Assembly: GCA_964036295.1 (NCBI GenBank)
Contig: OZ038463.1
Location: 10,903,274 to 10,967,273 of the forward strand
Reading direction: 5' to 3'
DNA length: 64,000 bases
From: Plumapathes pennacea
Taxonomy: Eukaryota > Cnidaria > Anthozoa > Antipatharia > Myriopathidae
The position numbers and the translations under genes were made by a program. Each line of letters starts with the position of its first letter. Position 1 is the first letter of the stretch. Below the pieces are notes generated by a model. It worked only from the letters and a program-made list of their open reading frames with translations, was not told the origin of the DNA and did no database searches. Below are positions 1-12,259 of the stretch, in pieces.

Positions 1-2720
1 TTATTACCAAAACCCGCGATTTATCGTGATCATCAAAACCCCCATACGTTTCCTCATAATCTTCAACAACTAGATCCAGACCCCGAGCTTTGGCTGCCTG
101 TGCGTCCCCGATCTCTTCGAGTAACTTCTGGAAGAATAATAGTATTATACAAATTTCTAACGCAAAATCGGATAATTGGCGAATTTAACATATTTAACAG
201 ACTTTTGAACCAGACCAAAGATTGACACGTTTGCGGCACTGCGTTGATGAAAATGAATTTTAAAACGGCTGGAAAACTAGAAACGCAACAGTCTCGCGAA
301 CTCAAAAGCTAACAAAGGGAGGGACCAAAAGTTGCCGCTACGAAGCGTAAAGCAAACGAGAAACAACTCGAACAGAACATGAAAGCACGTCAAATTAATT
401 CATACAGTCTGCCAAGCACGTTCTCAAAATTTAATACTTAAATTTTGAAGTTGGTCGGCCGTCGTAGTACGGAAAAAAGGAACACTAATTTTCCAATTTT
501 GAATTCATAGGCAGTACAATTAAATAGGCTTCCTGTGCGATTTGTTTTTACTCTGGACTGCATGCACCAGACCCCGGGAATGCATATTTAATAGGCTCGA
601 ATTGTTTTGTATGTAAACCCGCTCAAAACAGCATGATTTCTCCCAGAATCAAAGCAAAACTTGAACGGTTTACTTCAAATTATACACGGGCTTCAGACCT
701 AGTCATACCTCTAAAGGCTTGTGAACGATTCTCGCTGCAATCACCGCGTGTCAGATTACAGAAAAATAAGACATCTGACTAAATCATTCACCAAGTTCCG
801 ATTGCTCTGAGCGAATACGGTAGCCGAAACTGGCGACAGAAGCGTATTAAAACAATACTTCGAGGGAAAATGATCAGCACACAGATTTTAATACATTCTT
901 GAAGTGATCGAGTTGCAGGCTATACGGGATAGACGTCACGGTGATTGTTCGATTTCCACTGACTAACCTTTGTTGCTTGTCCTTTCCAAATAAGTATCTG
1001 AGTTTAACACAAAACGGCGTCTGAAGCTCCCGATTTGCTTGCAAGCGCTGTTCCCTTTGCGGAGCCGTTTCTTCGGCACGCTTCTGTTTATGATGCTGTC
1101 AATCATAACAGGATTGTCGCCTTTTCTCGAGACGAATTAGGCACTGTTCGCCCGTTTCACGATTTCGCCTTGCTCGTGCCTGTTCCCTTCTTATTTGAAG
1201 ACGAGTTTCGCAAGACTGTTGTGTTTCAAGTTTTCCAGTTTTTAAGTTTTCCATTTTCGTGAACGCAGCTACAATATATTGTTGCTTCGTTCAAATCTAA
1301 TTGCTTCGCTCAAATCTAATTTCTCTTTTTCCGAGTAAAACTACAGTGCACACGTGATCTATCCGGCCTTTGTTATTGGTTATGCAGGGTAACCGCGCCT
1401 AAAGTCGTACGCCAGACAGACTGACTGACTGACTGACTGACTGACTGACAGACGAACGTTAAATTTCGAGATGGCGACAGGCTTGGAGTCCCCAAGTTAG
1501 GCGATATTAATGCATTAGCGCCGTGATTATTACCCTCACTTCGCTTCGCTTCGCTTCGCTCGTGGACAAGATGTAGATATAAGGCCAAGCAGTTCGATGG
1601 ACGGCTATAAACGACCCGGACAAATTCTTCTTAATATTTTTGAACTTCAAAATGCTGCCAAGTTTGATGTTTTTATGCTATAATCTTGGGATTTTGCAAG
1701 TGTACATATTTATGCTCTTTCTATTCTATGATCTTTTCATTTTTGGAACACTATGCAATTTTTCAGTATCAGAGAGTCGGCGGAAACGAGGAAGCCGACT
1801 TGTCTGAGGATACGATATATCTGTCTCATTGTTGTTGATCCGTTTATTTGAGCTAGAACTTTCTCGCTTGCTTTATCGCGGTCTTCGCGCGAGTTATATT
1901 TAGTTCTTTTGGAGTTTAATTGAAGGGTAAAAAAAATAATTGTTACTCTTGGGAGGTGTTACTTTTTTGGGGGGGATGGCGTTACTTTCGGAATTGTACG
2001 GTACAAAATCAAGTATTCGCCCCAGACATCCTGTGGATTGACGCGGTCGCTTGGACAGAGATTTCTTGTGGTGTTAGAATGTTGTACACAACGCAAAAAC
2101 CGAAGGAACGAACAAAGAAACAAAGAAACAAAGAAAAAAACAGGCAAACAAAAACCACAGCAAGGACAATCATGTCGCATGAAGGCTTTTCCGAGCGAAT
2201 TATTCACCGATATATGGAATGTTAGTTTGGTAAATGAGACCACAAATTGGCTGCGTACCGGAAGTCGTAACCATAGCACTCGCCCCAGACCCCGTACAAC
2301 TAAGTGTCATGACCCCACCCCACTGCAAAGACTGTCCAAATTAATCCGAACACAAAATGCAAAAACGTCCAAACTGCAGCTCATCAACGATGCAAATATT
2401 GCTGTTAGAATGTCTTCATCGAGAGCTTTAATCATTTGAATTGTGTAGGTTTTTGTATGTCACGGTTTAGGAATTTTCTAGTTTCATCTGCCTTCAGTAA
2501 CTGAGAAATTATGTCAGTTTATTTCTGTGGCAACGGCCTGCACTCGTCCGTTTTTGTCTGAAAACGCAACTTTCTTCCCGTTCGAGAAAATTCCTCCGTT
2601 GACACAAATCGTTTCCGATTCGTTCTTGGTCGTCCACACACCGGCACTAAAACGCAAAAATGAATCGAGCCAGAGTATTTGATAAGTTCCGTTTACTTTT
2701 CGCCCGTCCACACTACAAGT
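1..2720. repeat. Long dispersed repeat, copy A (left end outside window)
   Basis: This block matches 12260-16605 almost base for base over its whole length, with only scattered substitutions. It starts at or before base 1, so the left boundary is unknown. It ends near 2720, where copy B continues into different sequence. Compared with copy B it lacks about 450 bases (12646-13095 in B) and the transposon at 14305-15472. It carries a GACT microsatellite (1416-1449), a TTCGC microsatellite near 1540-1560 and short AT-rich tracts. No open frame in it shows protein-like constraint. The last 200 bases have the GTCCACAC and AAAACGCA words common in small DNA elements. It may be a recent segmental duplication or a large non-autonomous mobile element; the sequence alone does not decide. 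Confidence 0.85.
1416..1449. repeat. GACT tetranucleotide microsatellite
   Basis: About eight GACT-type units in copy A of the long repeat. The matching site in copy B (14134-14155) has about two to three fewer units, so the tract has changed length since the two copies separated. Confidence 0.85.
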
Positions 2721-2878
2721 CTTGCGTGTTTCGCGGATATTATAAATTGCTCATTGCAACAAGGAACTTTCAGTTCCTGGACCGAAAATTCGAGCAAATT
2801 CAGTGGCACGCCAGATCATTGCAGAGGTGAGTTTTCCGGTCCGAGATGGAACTTATAAAATATGTTCTAGCAGTTCTC

Positions 2879-3038
2879 TTAACCCTTTCATTCCCAAGAG
2901 TGATCAATCTCAATTTTCTCCTTCGCTATTGCACGCCCAGAGATATATCACAGTAATCGCACCAGAGATATATCACAGTGTGGAGAACTTAAAATGCAGG
3001 GAGCATCTGCAGTTTGATCTTGGGAGTGAAAGGATTAA
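2879..3038. mobile_element. MITE of the TTAACCCTTTCA family, copy 1
   Basis: It starts TTAACCCTTTCATTCCCAAG and ends with the near-reverse complement (TTGGGAGTGAAAGGATTAA). The interior keeps the family words GTGATCAA, ATATATCA and GGAGAACTT. It has lost part of the middle and gained a duplicated ATATATCACAGT stretch. Six related copies lie at 5867, 19483, 36523, 40331, 45320 and 54631. Confidence 0.75.
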
Positions 3039-4859
3039 ACGAGACTCCTGAACAGTACCCTGTTTACAACCCTTATTTTTGACCACCAACTTTAACTGTG
3101 TTTTGCCAAGTAACGCCTTAAAGGCTAAACTACATTTAAGAACAATATAATGACTGAACCGAAGAATTTATAAGATCTAGTGACTCAACACTAACGCGAC
3201 TGTTTCTCAACTTCTTTTTTCTGTCGAGCGGCAATAGACATTCACTGGAGATAACTGTGACCCCAAGGACCAATAGAATGATGGCACTTTGATATTTCGA
3301 TTTTTACGACTAATTGCAAAACCTTTGCCGTGCGGCGCGGCGCTAAAAAATTGACTGCTCGCGTGAACAAAGAACTCCCACCAAAGCGAAAACAATAGAT
3401 GTGGGAGAATGCCGTGAGAATGCCATGGCGCTATACTTACTTATTAAAACCCTGTAGAATCCCTGAAAAGCCCATAATAGCAAAGAGTGAAAAGTTGAAA
3501 TACTGATTGTGGCCTTGTATCAACTTTGAAATTCATAAACGAAGTCAGTACGCACACAGCCGGGTCAGCTGCTGATCTTTTCGTGTCAGTCATCCTATCT
3601 CCATGGAAACAAGCTCCCTATCTTTAGAAATATTTCCTCGCCAAAGTGATAATATCAGGTGTTTTGCGTTATTTTCTCAAGCAGTCGTATCCATTGTCTA
3701 GCAACTATCCCAGAATGCTCTGCATGAAGAGGTCTAAGATAAACACCAAGATTAATAATCTCGCAAGGCAAGGCAAGGCATAGCAAGGCAATATTTACCA
3801 GAAGGTTGAGAGAAAATGACCACGTTTTTAATTAGAAATTATAGGAATTATATTACAAAAAGTCAGTCACCCCAACTATCCAGAAATCGATGCAGCAATT
3901 TAATTTGTTCCATAAAATCAAATAGGCATGTAAATTATAATTCTATGGAGTAAGAAAGAACAATGCAAAAGCTTCTTAAAAGCAATATTGAGAAGAAGGC
4001 AGATGCAATGAAATGCATTAATCTTATTTTGGTGACCGGTTTAGCCAAATAGAGACCCAATAACGTATGTCTTTTGCATAGGAATTCCTATTATAATATG
4101 CTGGATTATACTTTTCACATTTGCCGCTTACATTACCTCTGACTAAGATCGACACATTCAGAAACGTACTAGAGATAATATTACGACGACGACAATGATG
4201 ATGATCCGACGACTGGAAAATCTTTTTTCTAACACCCCATCGTTTCATATTTCTTGTAGAACAGACTCTGATTCTTGATCTTAAAAGGAGTAGTATAATT
4301 AGTTTTTAATAAAATTATGTTTGTACATTCCATTTTATTGCTGCAAGTCAGTGCAATTCCCATTTTGTAAAACTAAATTTCAAAGAAAGGTTAGGCTTTT
4401 GAAGCCGCCATAAAGCATAGAGTAAGCTCCAAATAATTAGAAAGCGAGAACATGAAGTAAATTTAATTTATTAACTTTATGTTTAATCAATCTTTTAAAA
4501 AATTAAACTAATAATGCTAAACGCTAAGCCTGACACATATTATCCCATATATCTCACACTGTGACTTAGCTGTCGGGTTATTGATGGGTAAGCAATCCAA
4601 ATATCCATCCGTTCATCCGCGTGCTCAGTTTGGCTACACATGATCTATTCGAAAAAATCAAACGTGTAGCTATTCCACGTTCGGGGTCTTGAAACCCGAA
4701 CTGTTTGAGGAATCCAGATCCAGTAAAAGTCAAATGAGAGAAACACAACTTTGAGCCGTTTACACAAGAAGGTGTCCCTGCTTGGTTTCGGTTTTTAAAG
4801 AAAAGGCTCACTCCGGGCCCTAAAGTTCCCTCAAGTCGCTGTAAGTGACGCAATGAACA

Positions 4860-5040
4860 AAATCGCCTGAAATATCTTAAGTCGCCTTAAGTCAATAAAA
4901 GAAAAAATTATGCCTTAAGTCGCCGCAGTGAAAATTGCTAGATTTTCTTGAGTTGCCTTAAGTTGCCTTTAGTCGCCTGGGTAAAATTTGCTAGACTTCC
5001 TTTAAGTCGCTTTAAATTATGGCGACTTTAGGACCCGGAG
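4860..5040. repeat. Degenerate short tandem repeat (TTAAGTCGCC words)
   Basis: Variants of CCTTAAGTCGCCTTAAGT recur roughly every 20 to 50 bases, separated by GTGAAAATTGCTAGA-like words that themselves repeat. No coding frame is kept. It is an old, decayed minisatellite. Confidence 0.55.
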
Positions 5041-5429
5041 TAGGCCTAAGAAATGAGTGAATTATAGTTGGCACGTACATACACGGGGCCTAAGCCACTT
5101 ACTCTTTAATTCGACGATTTGGCTTCGTTTCTCATAACTTTGATCAGCTGATGGTATGAAAATTACGTACAATTGATAACTGTAGCTTGCGTGGATTCCT
5201 TTCCAAGCGTGTGATTGATCGTACGTGGCTTCCCTCTTCCAATCTTTCGCGCGGCTTGAAAATGAACGCTTGCTGATGCAGACTGTTGAACACACTCATG
5301 AACATACAATGCAGTGTCATAAGTCCTGTGCACGATTAACACGAATTAAAATAGGGTAGCAGAGAACAGGAAAACACCACCTGGTAATAAAAAAAATGAG
5401 GATTACATGCATTTTCACCCACCGCCGAC

Positions 5430-5545
5430 TGGCCTATTAATTGCAAATTACAAAACCAGTTACTTTAGGAGAAGTCACAAAATAGTGCCAAGGAAGGAAT
5501 TATTTTACTCGACCAGATTACAAGAAATTTGTAATTAATAGGCCA
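5430..5545. mobile_element. Small inverted-repeat element (MITE-like)
   Basis: The left end TGGCCTATTAATTGCAAATT is mirrored by the right end, which reads as its near-exact reverse complement (one substitution in the first 18 bases). The whole element is about 116 bp. No target-site duplication is obvious by eye. Confidence 0.6.
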
Positions 5546-5866
5546 AACAGCTGGCAAATGCACTTACTTGCTTGCTTGCGTACCTAATTGGCTAAACAAA
5601 ACAACAGCTGACTTTGCTAGCTCCTGATTGGATGAGGATATTGCAAAATTTCATCCAACGTCAATTTGTGTCCCCGATTAGTAGACTCCTTGTGGTCGGC
5701 CAGGAGACTAGACACTTTAAAAGAGTGGTGATGCAGATAATAATGATCTAAATGCCATTATTTGAAGTTTGACCGGAAAATCCACGAAACAAAACTGTCC
5801 TTACAAGTATGTTCTTGAGAAACACTTTAGATAAACGTTTTTTGGGCACCAGTGTAATAAGCACGG

Positions 5867-6015
5867 TTAACCCTTTCACTCAACTTCAGTGGAAAGCTTG
5901 AATTTGATACCTAGCTCAAATATCGAGGTATCAATTATCATCTTATCACTGCTATATTTTCTTATTTCATGGTTGGGACTAGAATTTGAAATCAGGTTGA
6001 GAGTAAAAGGGTTAA
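5867..6015. mobile_element. MITE of the TTAACCCTTTCA family, copy 2 (diverged)
   Basis: Both ends are kept (TTAACCCTTTCACT on the left, AGTAAAAGGGTTAA on the right) and so are interior family words such as GATACCTAGCTCA and TTTCTTATTT. It is about 60 bp shorter than the best-preserved copies. Confidence 0.65.
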
Positions 6016-6118
6016 AACGAAAGGAGGCATTAGTTGTGACTAAGGTTTGTTGTCAAGAGTAAAGGCTGTCCAAAAGTTCCAGTGCTTTTCTGGGCGAACT
6101 ACATTGCTTTTTAACACC

Positions 6119-9100
6119 CTATACGAATTCTTTATTCCCGTCAATCGTCCCAGTCTCGATAAGTTCATGTTTGTTTCGTCCTGTGTGGCTGTTTGAAGCA
6201 ACGTAATCTCCATTCCTACTCTCTATTCTGCGCTTTGAGGCACACGTAAAGCGAGGCAGGCCAAATTTCACGGCTATGAGAAGAGCCACGACAAGTAAGG
6301 AACTGAGGAGCACAGTGAGGGCTGTGGGGAGCCCATTTTTGGCGGTCGAATTTGTCTGCTTCCCAGGCGCTGCCTTGCCTACACTCGAAGGGTTCCCAGA
6401 GGGGTCGCTGATTGTCGACGAATAATTGATGCAAGGACCACTTGTTGGTTTTACAGAATTATTACAACCATTTTCTACACTTGGAGTGTCGTTGACGTGT
6501 TTCTCTGTTGTACTTGTTGTTGGTGCCGACGTGGGAATTGGATCCTTCTCACAAACTGCCTCTAGTCTTTTGTTATCCTTTCTTATTTCCTTTTTATCCC
6601 TTCCTATTACCTTTTCATCTGGACTTCCCCAACACTCCAATGGACCAACCGTAAAGTGGGAGCTGTTATGCTTTTTGTGAAACCACAGGCTTGTGATTGG
6701 CAGTTTTCCTTTATTAGTCAAATTGAAAGTAAAGTTAGTGCAGCCGTTGAATGTTGTATGACGGTCTATGCTTGAAGCGGGAGGCTCCTTCTGGGATTCA
6801 CCAGTTATATATTTCCAGAAAGCGTGTTTGTTAGGGAAGGACTTGTCACCACAAATTGAGGAGGAAAATACTAGTATTTGCTTGCAGGCTTCGCTGTCTA
6901 TCTTCAAGCGTTCTATCTGGCCCACGGTAAAATCAAATTGGCTGTAAATGTCGTGGACATAAAAGTCATCGCCGTGTAAATTTTTGCTTTTCCCCGCGCT
7001 AACTTTTACGTTTGTTGCTTTCTTAGTTGGCTTGACGATCGTATACATCATTTGGTCACGAATCTTACACTGAGCAGAGTAACGACTATTCTTGTCGGTT
7101 CCCAGAATACACTTTGCATTCGTTGTCAAGCCCTGTTCCATGTACATCTTACAAGTTGTCTTAAAAATGCTATCCTCGCAGTTCTTGCCTTCATACTCCC
7201 TAGTACAGGTACACATAGGATCTTTTCCTTCATGAGCACATTCTCCATCATTGTTGCAAGGGTTTGGGAAACAGGGATTGTTGAGTTCGCATGAATTAAC
7301 TTTCGTATCGTTGGAATTCATTTTCCGGAAATCATGGCTATGATAGCGATGGCTGTTTAGCCGCAGATTGAACAGACATCCTCCAAACCCCGGCTCTTCT
7401 CCAACCTTACCAAGCGAAATGTTCAACTGAGACGTTTTTTTAAACACTTTCGGGGGTGAGTAGTCAAGTTTCACTTTCTCATCATCTAACGAGACTTCTA
7501 ACTTTTTTGTAGTTCCGTTAAGAGTTGCATGTACACTGTGCCATTCGCCGTCATTGAGATTGGATCCCAGAGCTTGAATGGTTGTATTTCTGTCCGATGT
7601 CACCTCGTCGCACAACAACCGACCCGAGTCGAGACGGAGACGGAACTTTAACGAGATTGTGACAACAGAAAATATACTACCACGACTTTTAAACGTCCGA
7701 AACGTAAAGCTCGCTCTGAAAGAGCCGCCGTCATGCTGCAAGGGATTTGTTGTATTAAACTTGAGAAATGACCAAGAAGATTGGAATTGCACCGGGTGAT
7801 ACTCTTTTTGTCTGCAGTTACTGGATTGTTCCAGAGGATTATAATCAGAGTCAATAAATCTGACATTTCTCATGCAGCCGACGTAGTTGTTTCTATCTGT
7901 GATTTGGGGTTGCGCCATCCCAAGAGAAATGGAGGAATTCTTTGTGGTTAGTTCCTGAACGTATCCACTGGACATTAATTGCTTGATAGGCCCGTTCATT
8001 GAGTCAAAACGAAGCTTTATTTGCCGGTCAGTAACATCAACCATCACAGAGTGCCATATATTATCGTTGAAATGGTGTCCTTTAAGGTACATATCAAACT
8101 TTTCTCTTTCAAACATTCCCGTGCATCTATACATTCAATAAATAGAGAAAGAAGGAGCTGTTAAGAGTTTTACAGAATAAATGCATTTTGCAGACGTGGT
8201 ACTGAAAGAATAAAAGAAGAGCACATGTGAAACATCAAGGCCTAGGCACTGTAAATGTACTAATAGACCTACATCTCTAAGGGAGCTAGGCGGCGTGGCA
8301 GAGTGGTCAGGGCGCCGGACTCGATATCTGGAGTTTTCAGGTTCAAGTCTCGCTCTGACCTCTAACTGAATTTGCACACGTGATTTGCAACACGGTAGCC
8401 CCGGGTTCAAATCCTTGGCTACGTTATGTAAATAGCCAACTGGTTAGTCTCTGACCTTAACAAATTTACGTTGAGTTTAAAACACGGCCCCACCAGCTTT
8501 GCTGAATTACTTACCGTGTATAAATAGAGATACTTTCCTTTTCTTTCCATAGAGAAACTTCAGTTGTTATACAGATGTCTTTATGTACAAGTTCCAACAT
8601 TCACTTTGAGCCCTTATCTTATACAATTTTGTCGCTTTTATCTTGGCATGAATCATTTTACTTAGATAAAGCGTCCTGAGTGCATATGAATTAGCAATGA
8701 AAGGAAAGTGTATTGTTTTATTGACTGAGGTATCGACTATTTAAAAATTAAATCCGGAGATTGATGACGCAAACTGTAAGGTTAACTCTTGACCGATGTA
8801 TTGTGAGGGAAGCTCGTTTGGCATGGAGCTAAACAAAAACAAGTGCATAAAAGTAATCAGAATATTTTCTGTTGGTAATGTAGGGTAAATACCATCATCA
8901 TATTAAAGGAGTGCGTTCGATTGGGTCTATTCCGGAATAGGAATAGCTAAAATGACCCAAATTTTGCTTGTTCTGAAGGAGATTTTGTTCGAAATTGTTT
9001 CTAAAAGCCTCCATGCTTGCATGATTGAACAGCTTCCGATACATCCTAACCTTAATCGGCTCCAAACCAAAGAAATTTACCAATCAGCAACGCTGTTCTT

Positions 9101-9978
9101 ATTCCGGAAATGACCCAGTCCTAAAACTTTTCTCACAAGGACTACAGTTACTCAGGTTACTATTTGATCACTCGCGTTCTTGAAAGATGTTACGGTGCGC
9201 ATTTCAGTTCTCAGCCGGGTTCGTAATCCATTACAAGTCCGTGTGTAATAATCATTTTAATGACTAGAACAATGCATTTAACCAACTATGTGTTGGAAGT
9301 TGTGCCTTAAACTGTGCCAAAGAGGGTTTATCATGTTTGGAAAACTGAGCAACTGGTGTACTTATATAATGTCCTTTAAAATGCGATTTAGTACATGAAT
9401 GCTTGGTTACATTTTTTACGTCGAGGCACCCAAAATATTACTCTGTAAGACACAGCTAATCTGTACCTTGAGAAAACTCACCAGATGAAAAAAGTATCAA
9501 AGGTATAGTGGTGCTAGCACATTGATCTATATTTAATAACTTCGTGTGGAAGAAGGGCTTAGTATGATAATTGTTCTAAAACTAGTCGGTTTGACTAATC
9601 TTGGGGCCCTCTTTCCACTACGACACTGTTGCTTTTATCCTCGTTTGAATTACCACTAAAGCTTACATGCACTAAAAGGAAAACAAACCCAAAACAAACC
9701 TACCGAACGGCACCATAGGCGAGCTCCAGCAGTAGAAAATCACCATCTGCAGCAGCTCCCTGTTTGTAGAGCAGAAGGCCATTTGGGTGGATGGTCTTGA
9801 AGTCTAGCCCTATTGTGGCTTTTTCACAACCTTTTGTTCCAGTTCTTTTTGGTTGGAAGTCAAACCTAATGGAAGTATTTCCTGTAAACTCAATTTCCTT
9901 GGTGGACACCTCAACATGGAAACAAGATCCAAGGTACAGCAGTGAGACGACGACTATGTGAAGTCTCATTTTGGACAT
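6119..9978 (-). CDS. Neurexin-like transmembrane protein (2 laminin-G, EGF, PDZ-ligand tail)
   Basis: Two exons: 9978-9704 and 8126-6119, joined phase 2 (donor GTAGGT, acceptor TATAG), giving 760 residues. Residues 1-25 form a signal peptide (RLHIVVVSLLYLGSCF). Laminin-G domain 1 spans about 30-196 and is split by the intron; laminin-G 2 covers about 203-370; both have the late GCxxN/L cysteine element. An EGF domain with six cysteines lies at about 371-408. A cysteine-bearing, N-glycosylation-rich stretch of about 200 residues follows that I do not recognise, then a Ser/Thr/Pro linker, one membrane helix (about 692-713) and a 42-residue tail ending NKEFV. The tail resembles that of neurexins (basic start, NGDYVASNS, C-terminal hydrophobic PDZ ligand). 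This implies a cell-surface adhesion or synaptic-type receptor. Neurexins usually have six LamG domains, so this is a short form; orthology to neurexin or CASPR is not settled. The stop is TAG at 6121-6119. Confidence 0.88.
8289..8530 (+). mobile_element. tRNA-derived SINE
   Basis: The head looks like a serine or leucine tRNA: an A box (TGGCAGAGTGG, 8297-8307), the GGACTCGA word of the anticodon arm and a B box (GGTTCAAGTCT, 8340-8350). The 5' and 3' halves of the acceptor stem do not pair, so it is not a working tRNA. A second B-box-like word (GGGTTCAAATCC) follows at about 8402. The 3' end is uncertain. It lies inside the laminin-G gene intron, antisense to that gene. Confidence 0.6.
8907..9118. 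mobile_element. MITE with ATTCCGGAATAGG ends, copy 1
   Basis: It begins GAGTGCGTTCGATTGGGTC followed by TATTCCGGAATAGGAATAGC, and ends with CTTATTCCGGAAATGACCC, a near-reverse complement. The same element with the same TIRs recurs at 62614-62800. It lies in the laminin-G gene intron. Confidence 0.65.
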
Positions 9979-12259
9979 TCAGTTCCACTCACACGAAAAG
10001 GATATGTAATTGCACTTCTCGTTTTTGGTGCAATGTTACACGAGAAAGCTCTTTGACTCGAATGGGCGACTTATCTGAAAAAACGGGCGACTTATCTGAA
10101 GAGGTTTTACATGCCGATTGGAGTCGTTTAGCAAAACCGCAGTCCCATGAAAATAAGTGCTGTAAAACGTATCTGTTCTTTAACTTCTGACCACAAATGG
10201 ATGTTACCAAGGAAATCTTGTCAATGGCGCTAATCTTGCATGCCCTCAATTAATAACAATCAGTGATTCTACGTGTTTATCTGGGCGTTCCTTGCCACAA
10301 AACTATATATTGAGAGAATTTTTAACATGCTGAAGGAACACCCGCATGTACTCTGAATTATGTTTCAGTCATTGCGGAAAAGTCAATTGACGACTGTGCA
10401 AAATTCAAAAAGTTAAAGCAAAACACGGCCTTTTCTCCTTAGTAATCCTAACTGATGCTTGATATTTTTTGTTCGTGCATAAACAATTAGACTTGAAACG
10501 TCTCCATATGGTCTTGGTCGAGTAGACAGGAAGCCAGGCCATGCTTTTCAAAGAGACTCTTGACACTCGGTAACTGATGAAAAACTTCCAGAGCTCGAGA
10601 AAGGCAAAAAGGGCGGTTAATGTCCAGTGAGTAAAAATTGCACTGCAAAGTTTCACTTTTGATACTTTTAATCCTTGATTTGGCTGGAAGCATAAAAATA
10701 TGAATGAAAACACTTAAACAGTGACACAATATGGCGTGATGAATATTCAATACTGAGCTGTTATACAGAAAGAAGTAATAATTTTATTAGCATGCAGGTG
10801 CGAAACAAAGTGTGTTATCTTAGGCTCCGGTCGCACTCTTAACTTTAACGACATTAATATTGAGATTTGCATCGTTTGAAGTGCAAACAACTCACCAGAA
10901 ATATATGTCAGCAAGTTGCTTCCAAACATTGAAGAATCCGTCGTTTTGCTCTCGATGCTGAGTTATTATCGACTGAACTTCCTAGTGCGACCGGGTCCTT
11001 AGAACGGTTTCTCCGACATCTTTTAAAATTGAATAATGTTATGAAGAACAGCGGATTACTTCCTGAACTCGAGACTAAACTCAGTAAACCAGAAAATTTC
11101 TATAAAATATCAGCTGAAAAAGATTATGATATTGTTGTCGTGTTTTGTTGTCTCTGCAGGTTTTTGTTAAGTTTAGGGATCAGGAGATACATTATTAAGT
11201 AACACCGTCGCTTTGCAAAGATCTAATCATCTTTATGGGTTAGAGGGGGTTTGATAAAGCCGCTTTTTATATAGTTTTTATCAGCAGCTAGCTTGAAAGT
11301 ATCTGTAAATAAATATATATATAAATAAATAAGTAGTGTTCATCGACCTCAGTACAACAGAGGGCTTTCGGCACTATTTCACTAGATGTTAATCTTGTAG
11401 ACAGTCTGCGAGATTGGTTTGCAGATACGAGAATCAGCACCTGTGTTTTCAAATGTCTAGTGTCTGCAAACTGCCAGTACCTAAGGTTGTAGTTTTTATG
11501 AGAGCTGTTGGGTTGTCGATTGAATGTCAAAAGTAATCTGCGTTGTTTTCAGGGTCGGGAGGGTCGGGTCTAGGATATTCAGAAGGGGGGGGGGGGGGGG
11601 AGCGTCGTTTGGCGCGAGGCAATAGGGGGGCCGGGGACATACCACTCCGTGAAATTTTGACCTTCTAAAACAGCGATTTCCTACATTTTTAGACCATAAG
11701 CAGGTGCAACAAGCGGATTTGAAAAGATCCCAAATATTAAGCTTTTGAAGTGAAATTTATCTTTCAGGTGACAGTAAGTTCGGCGCCGCATCGAACGTGT
11801 AACCCCTTGAAGTGTTTAGCCCATACAAGTTATATCGAGCAACAGCCGAACGGCCAACAGTTCAACGTGACTATGATTTGAATTGACGAATAAGAGCGCG
11901 GATCGCGCGGTCTTTTCAAACAGCCGTAGTTGACGAAGTGGTCCGACGAATGTTCGAATTTTCTCCGCTTGAAGCTGTCTTGTGATCGCCTTTGACTGTA
12001 AACGTGATGGGAAATTTAGCGGGCTTCATGGACATGTCGATTTTGTGGCGGTTCGTTACTTGACGTCGCGACAAAAGAACGATTTCTTAGTGGAGTCACC
12101 CATGGCTGAAAGAGATGCGAGACTCCAGCCTTTCACTTCGTTATGCAGGAGAGCAACATCGAACCGAAACTCACCTTAAATGACCTCGAATCGGCTTTCA
12201 AATTAGCGCAAGGAACACAGGGGACAACAACTAAAAGGTAGAGTATGTTTATTTCGAGT
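9979..12259. other. Gene-free spacer upstream of the laminin-G gene
   Basis: The start of this stretch should hold the promoter and 5' UTR of the laminin-G gene, but I see no clear TATA or initiator. A doubled GGGCGACTTATCTGAA word lies at about 10061-10100, a possible coding relic at 10487-10660, a run of about 16 G at 11585-11601, and AT dinucleotide tracts near 11310. Nothing else is recognisable. Confidence 0.5.
10487..10660 (-). pseudogene. Possible orphan exon or coding relic
   Basis: A minus-strand frame reads NFYSLDINRPFCLSRALEVF and continues through HQLPSVKSLFEKHGLASCLL to a stop after METFQV. The composition looks like a folded helical protein, and a plausible acceptor (ACTTTGCAG) precedes it. 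I do not recognise the family and no partner exon was found nearby. It could be a leftover of a mobile-element gene or an exon of an unannotated gene. Confidence 0.2.

Larger units (their letters stand above)
2721..6118. other. Gene-free spacer, 3' flank of the laminin-G gene
   Basis: No convincing exon is seen on either strand. It holds two copies of the seven-member TTAACCC element (2879-3038 and 5867-6015), a small inverted-repeat element (5430-5545), a short AGGCAAGGCA tract near 3766-3790 and a degenerate repeat rich in TTAAGTCGCC (about 4860-5040). The open frames here are short, lack ATG support or show no domain. Confidence 0.6.
8127..9703 (-). other. Intron of the laminin-G gene
   Basis: A single 1,577 bp intron, flanked by GTAGGT and TTATTGAATGTATAG. 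It contains a tRNA-derived SINE (from 8289) and an inverted-repeat element of the ATTCCGGAATAGGAATAGC family (8907-9118). Splicing across it restores an unbroken laminin-G domain, so no coding exon appears to be missing here. Confidence 0.8.

Noticed and set aside
1035-1262. 75-codon ORF present in both copies of the long repeat (also 13752-13979)
   Set aside because: Between the two copies there are about five amino-acid-changing and only two silent differences, so there is no sign of protein constraint. Shared descent of the repeat explains the conservation.
8289-8361. Functional tRNA gene
   Set aside because: A and B boxes are present, but the acceptor stem does not pair and the spacing is irregular; a tRNA-derived SINE head is the better reading.
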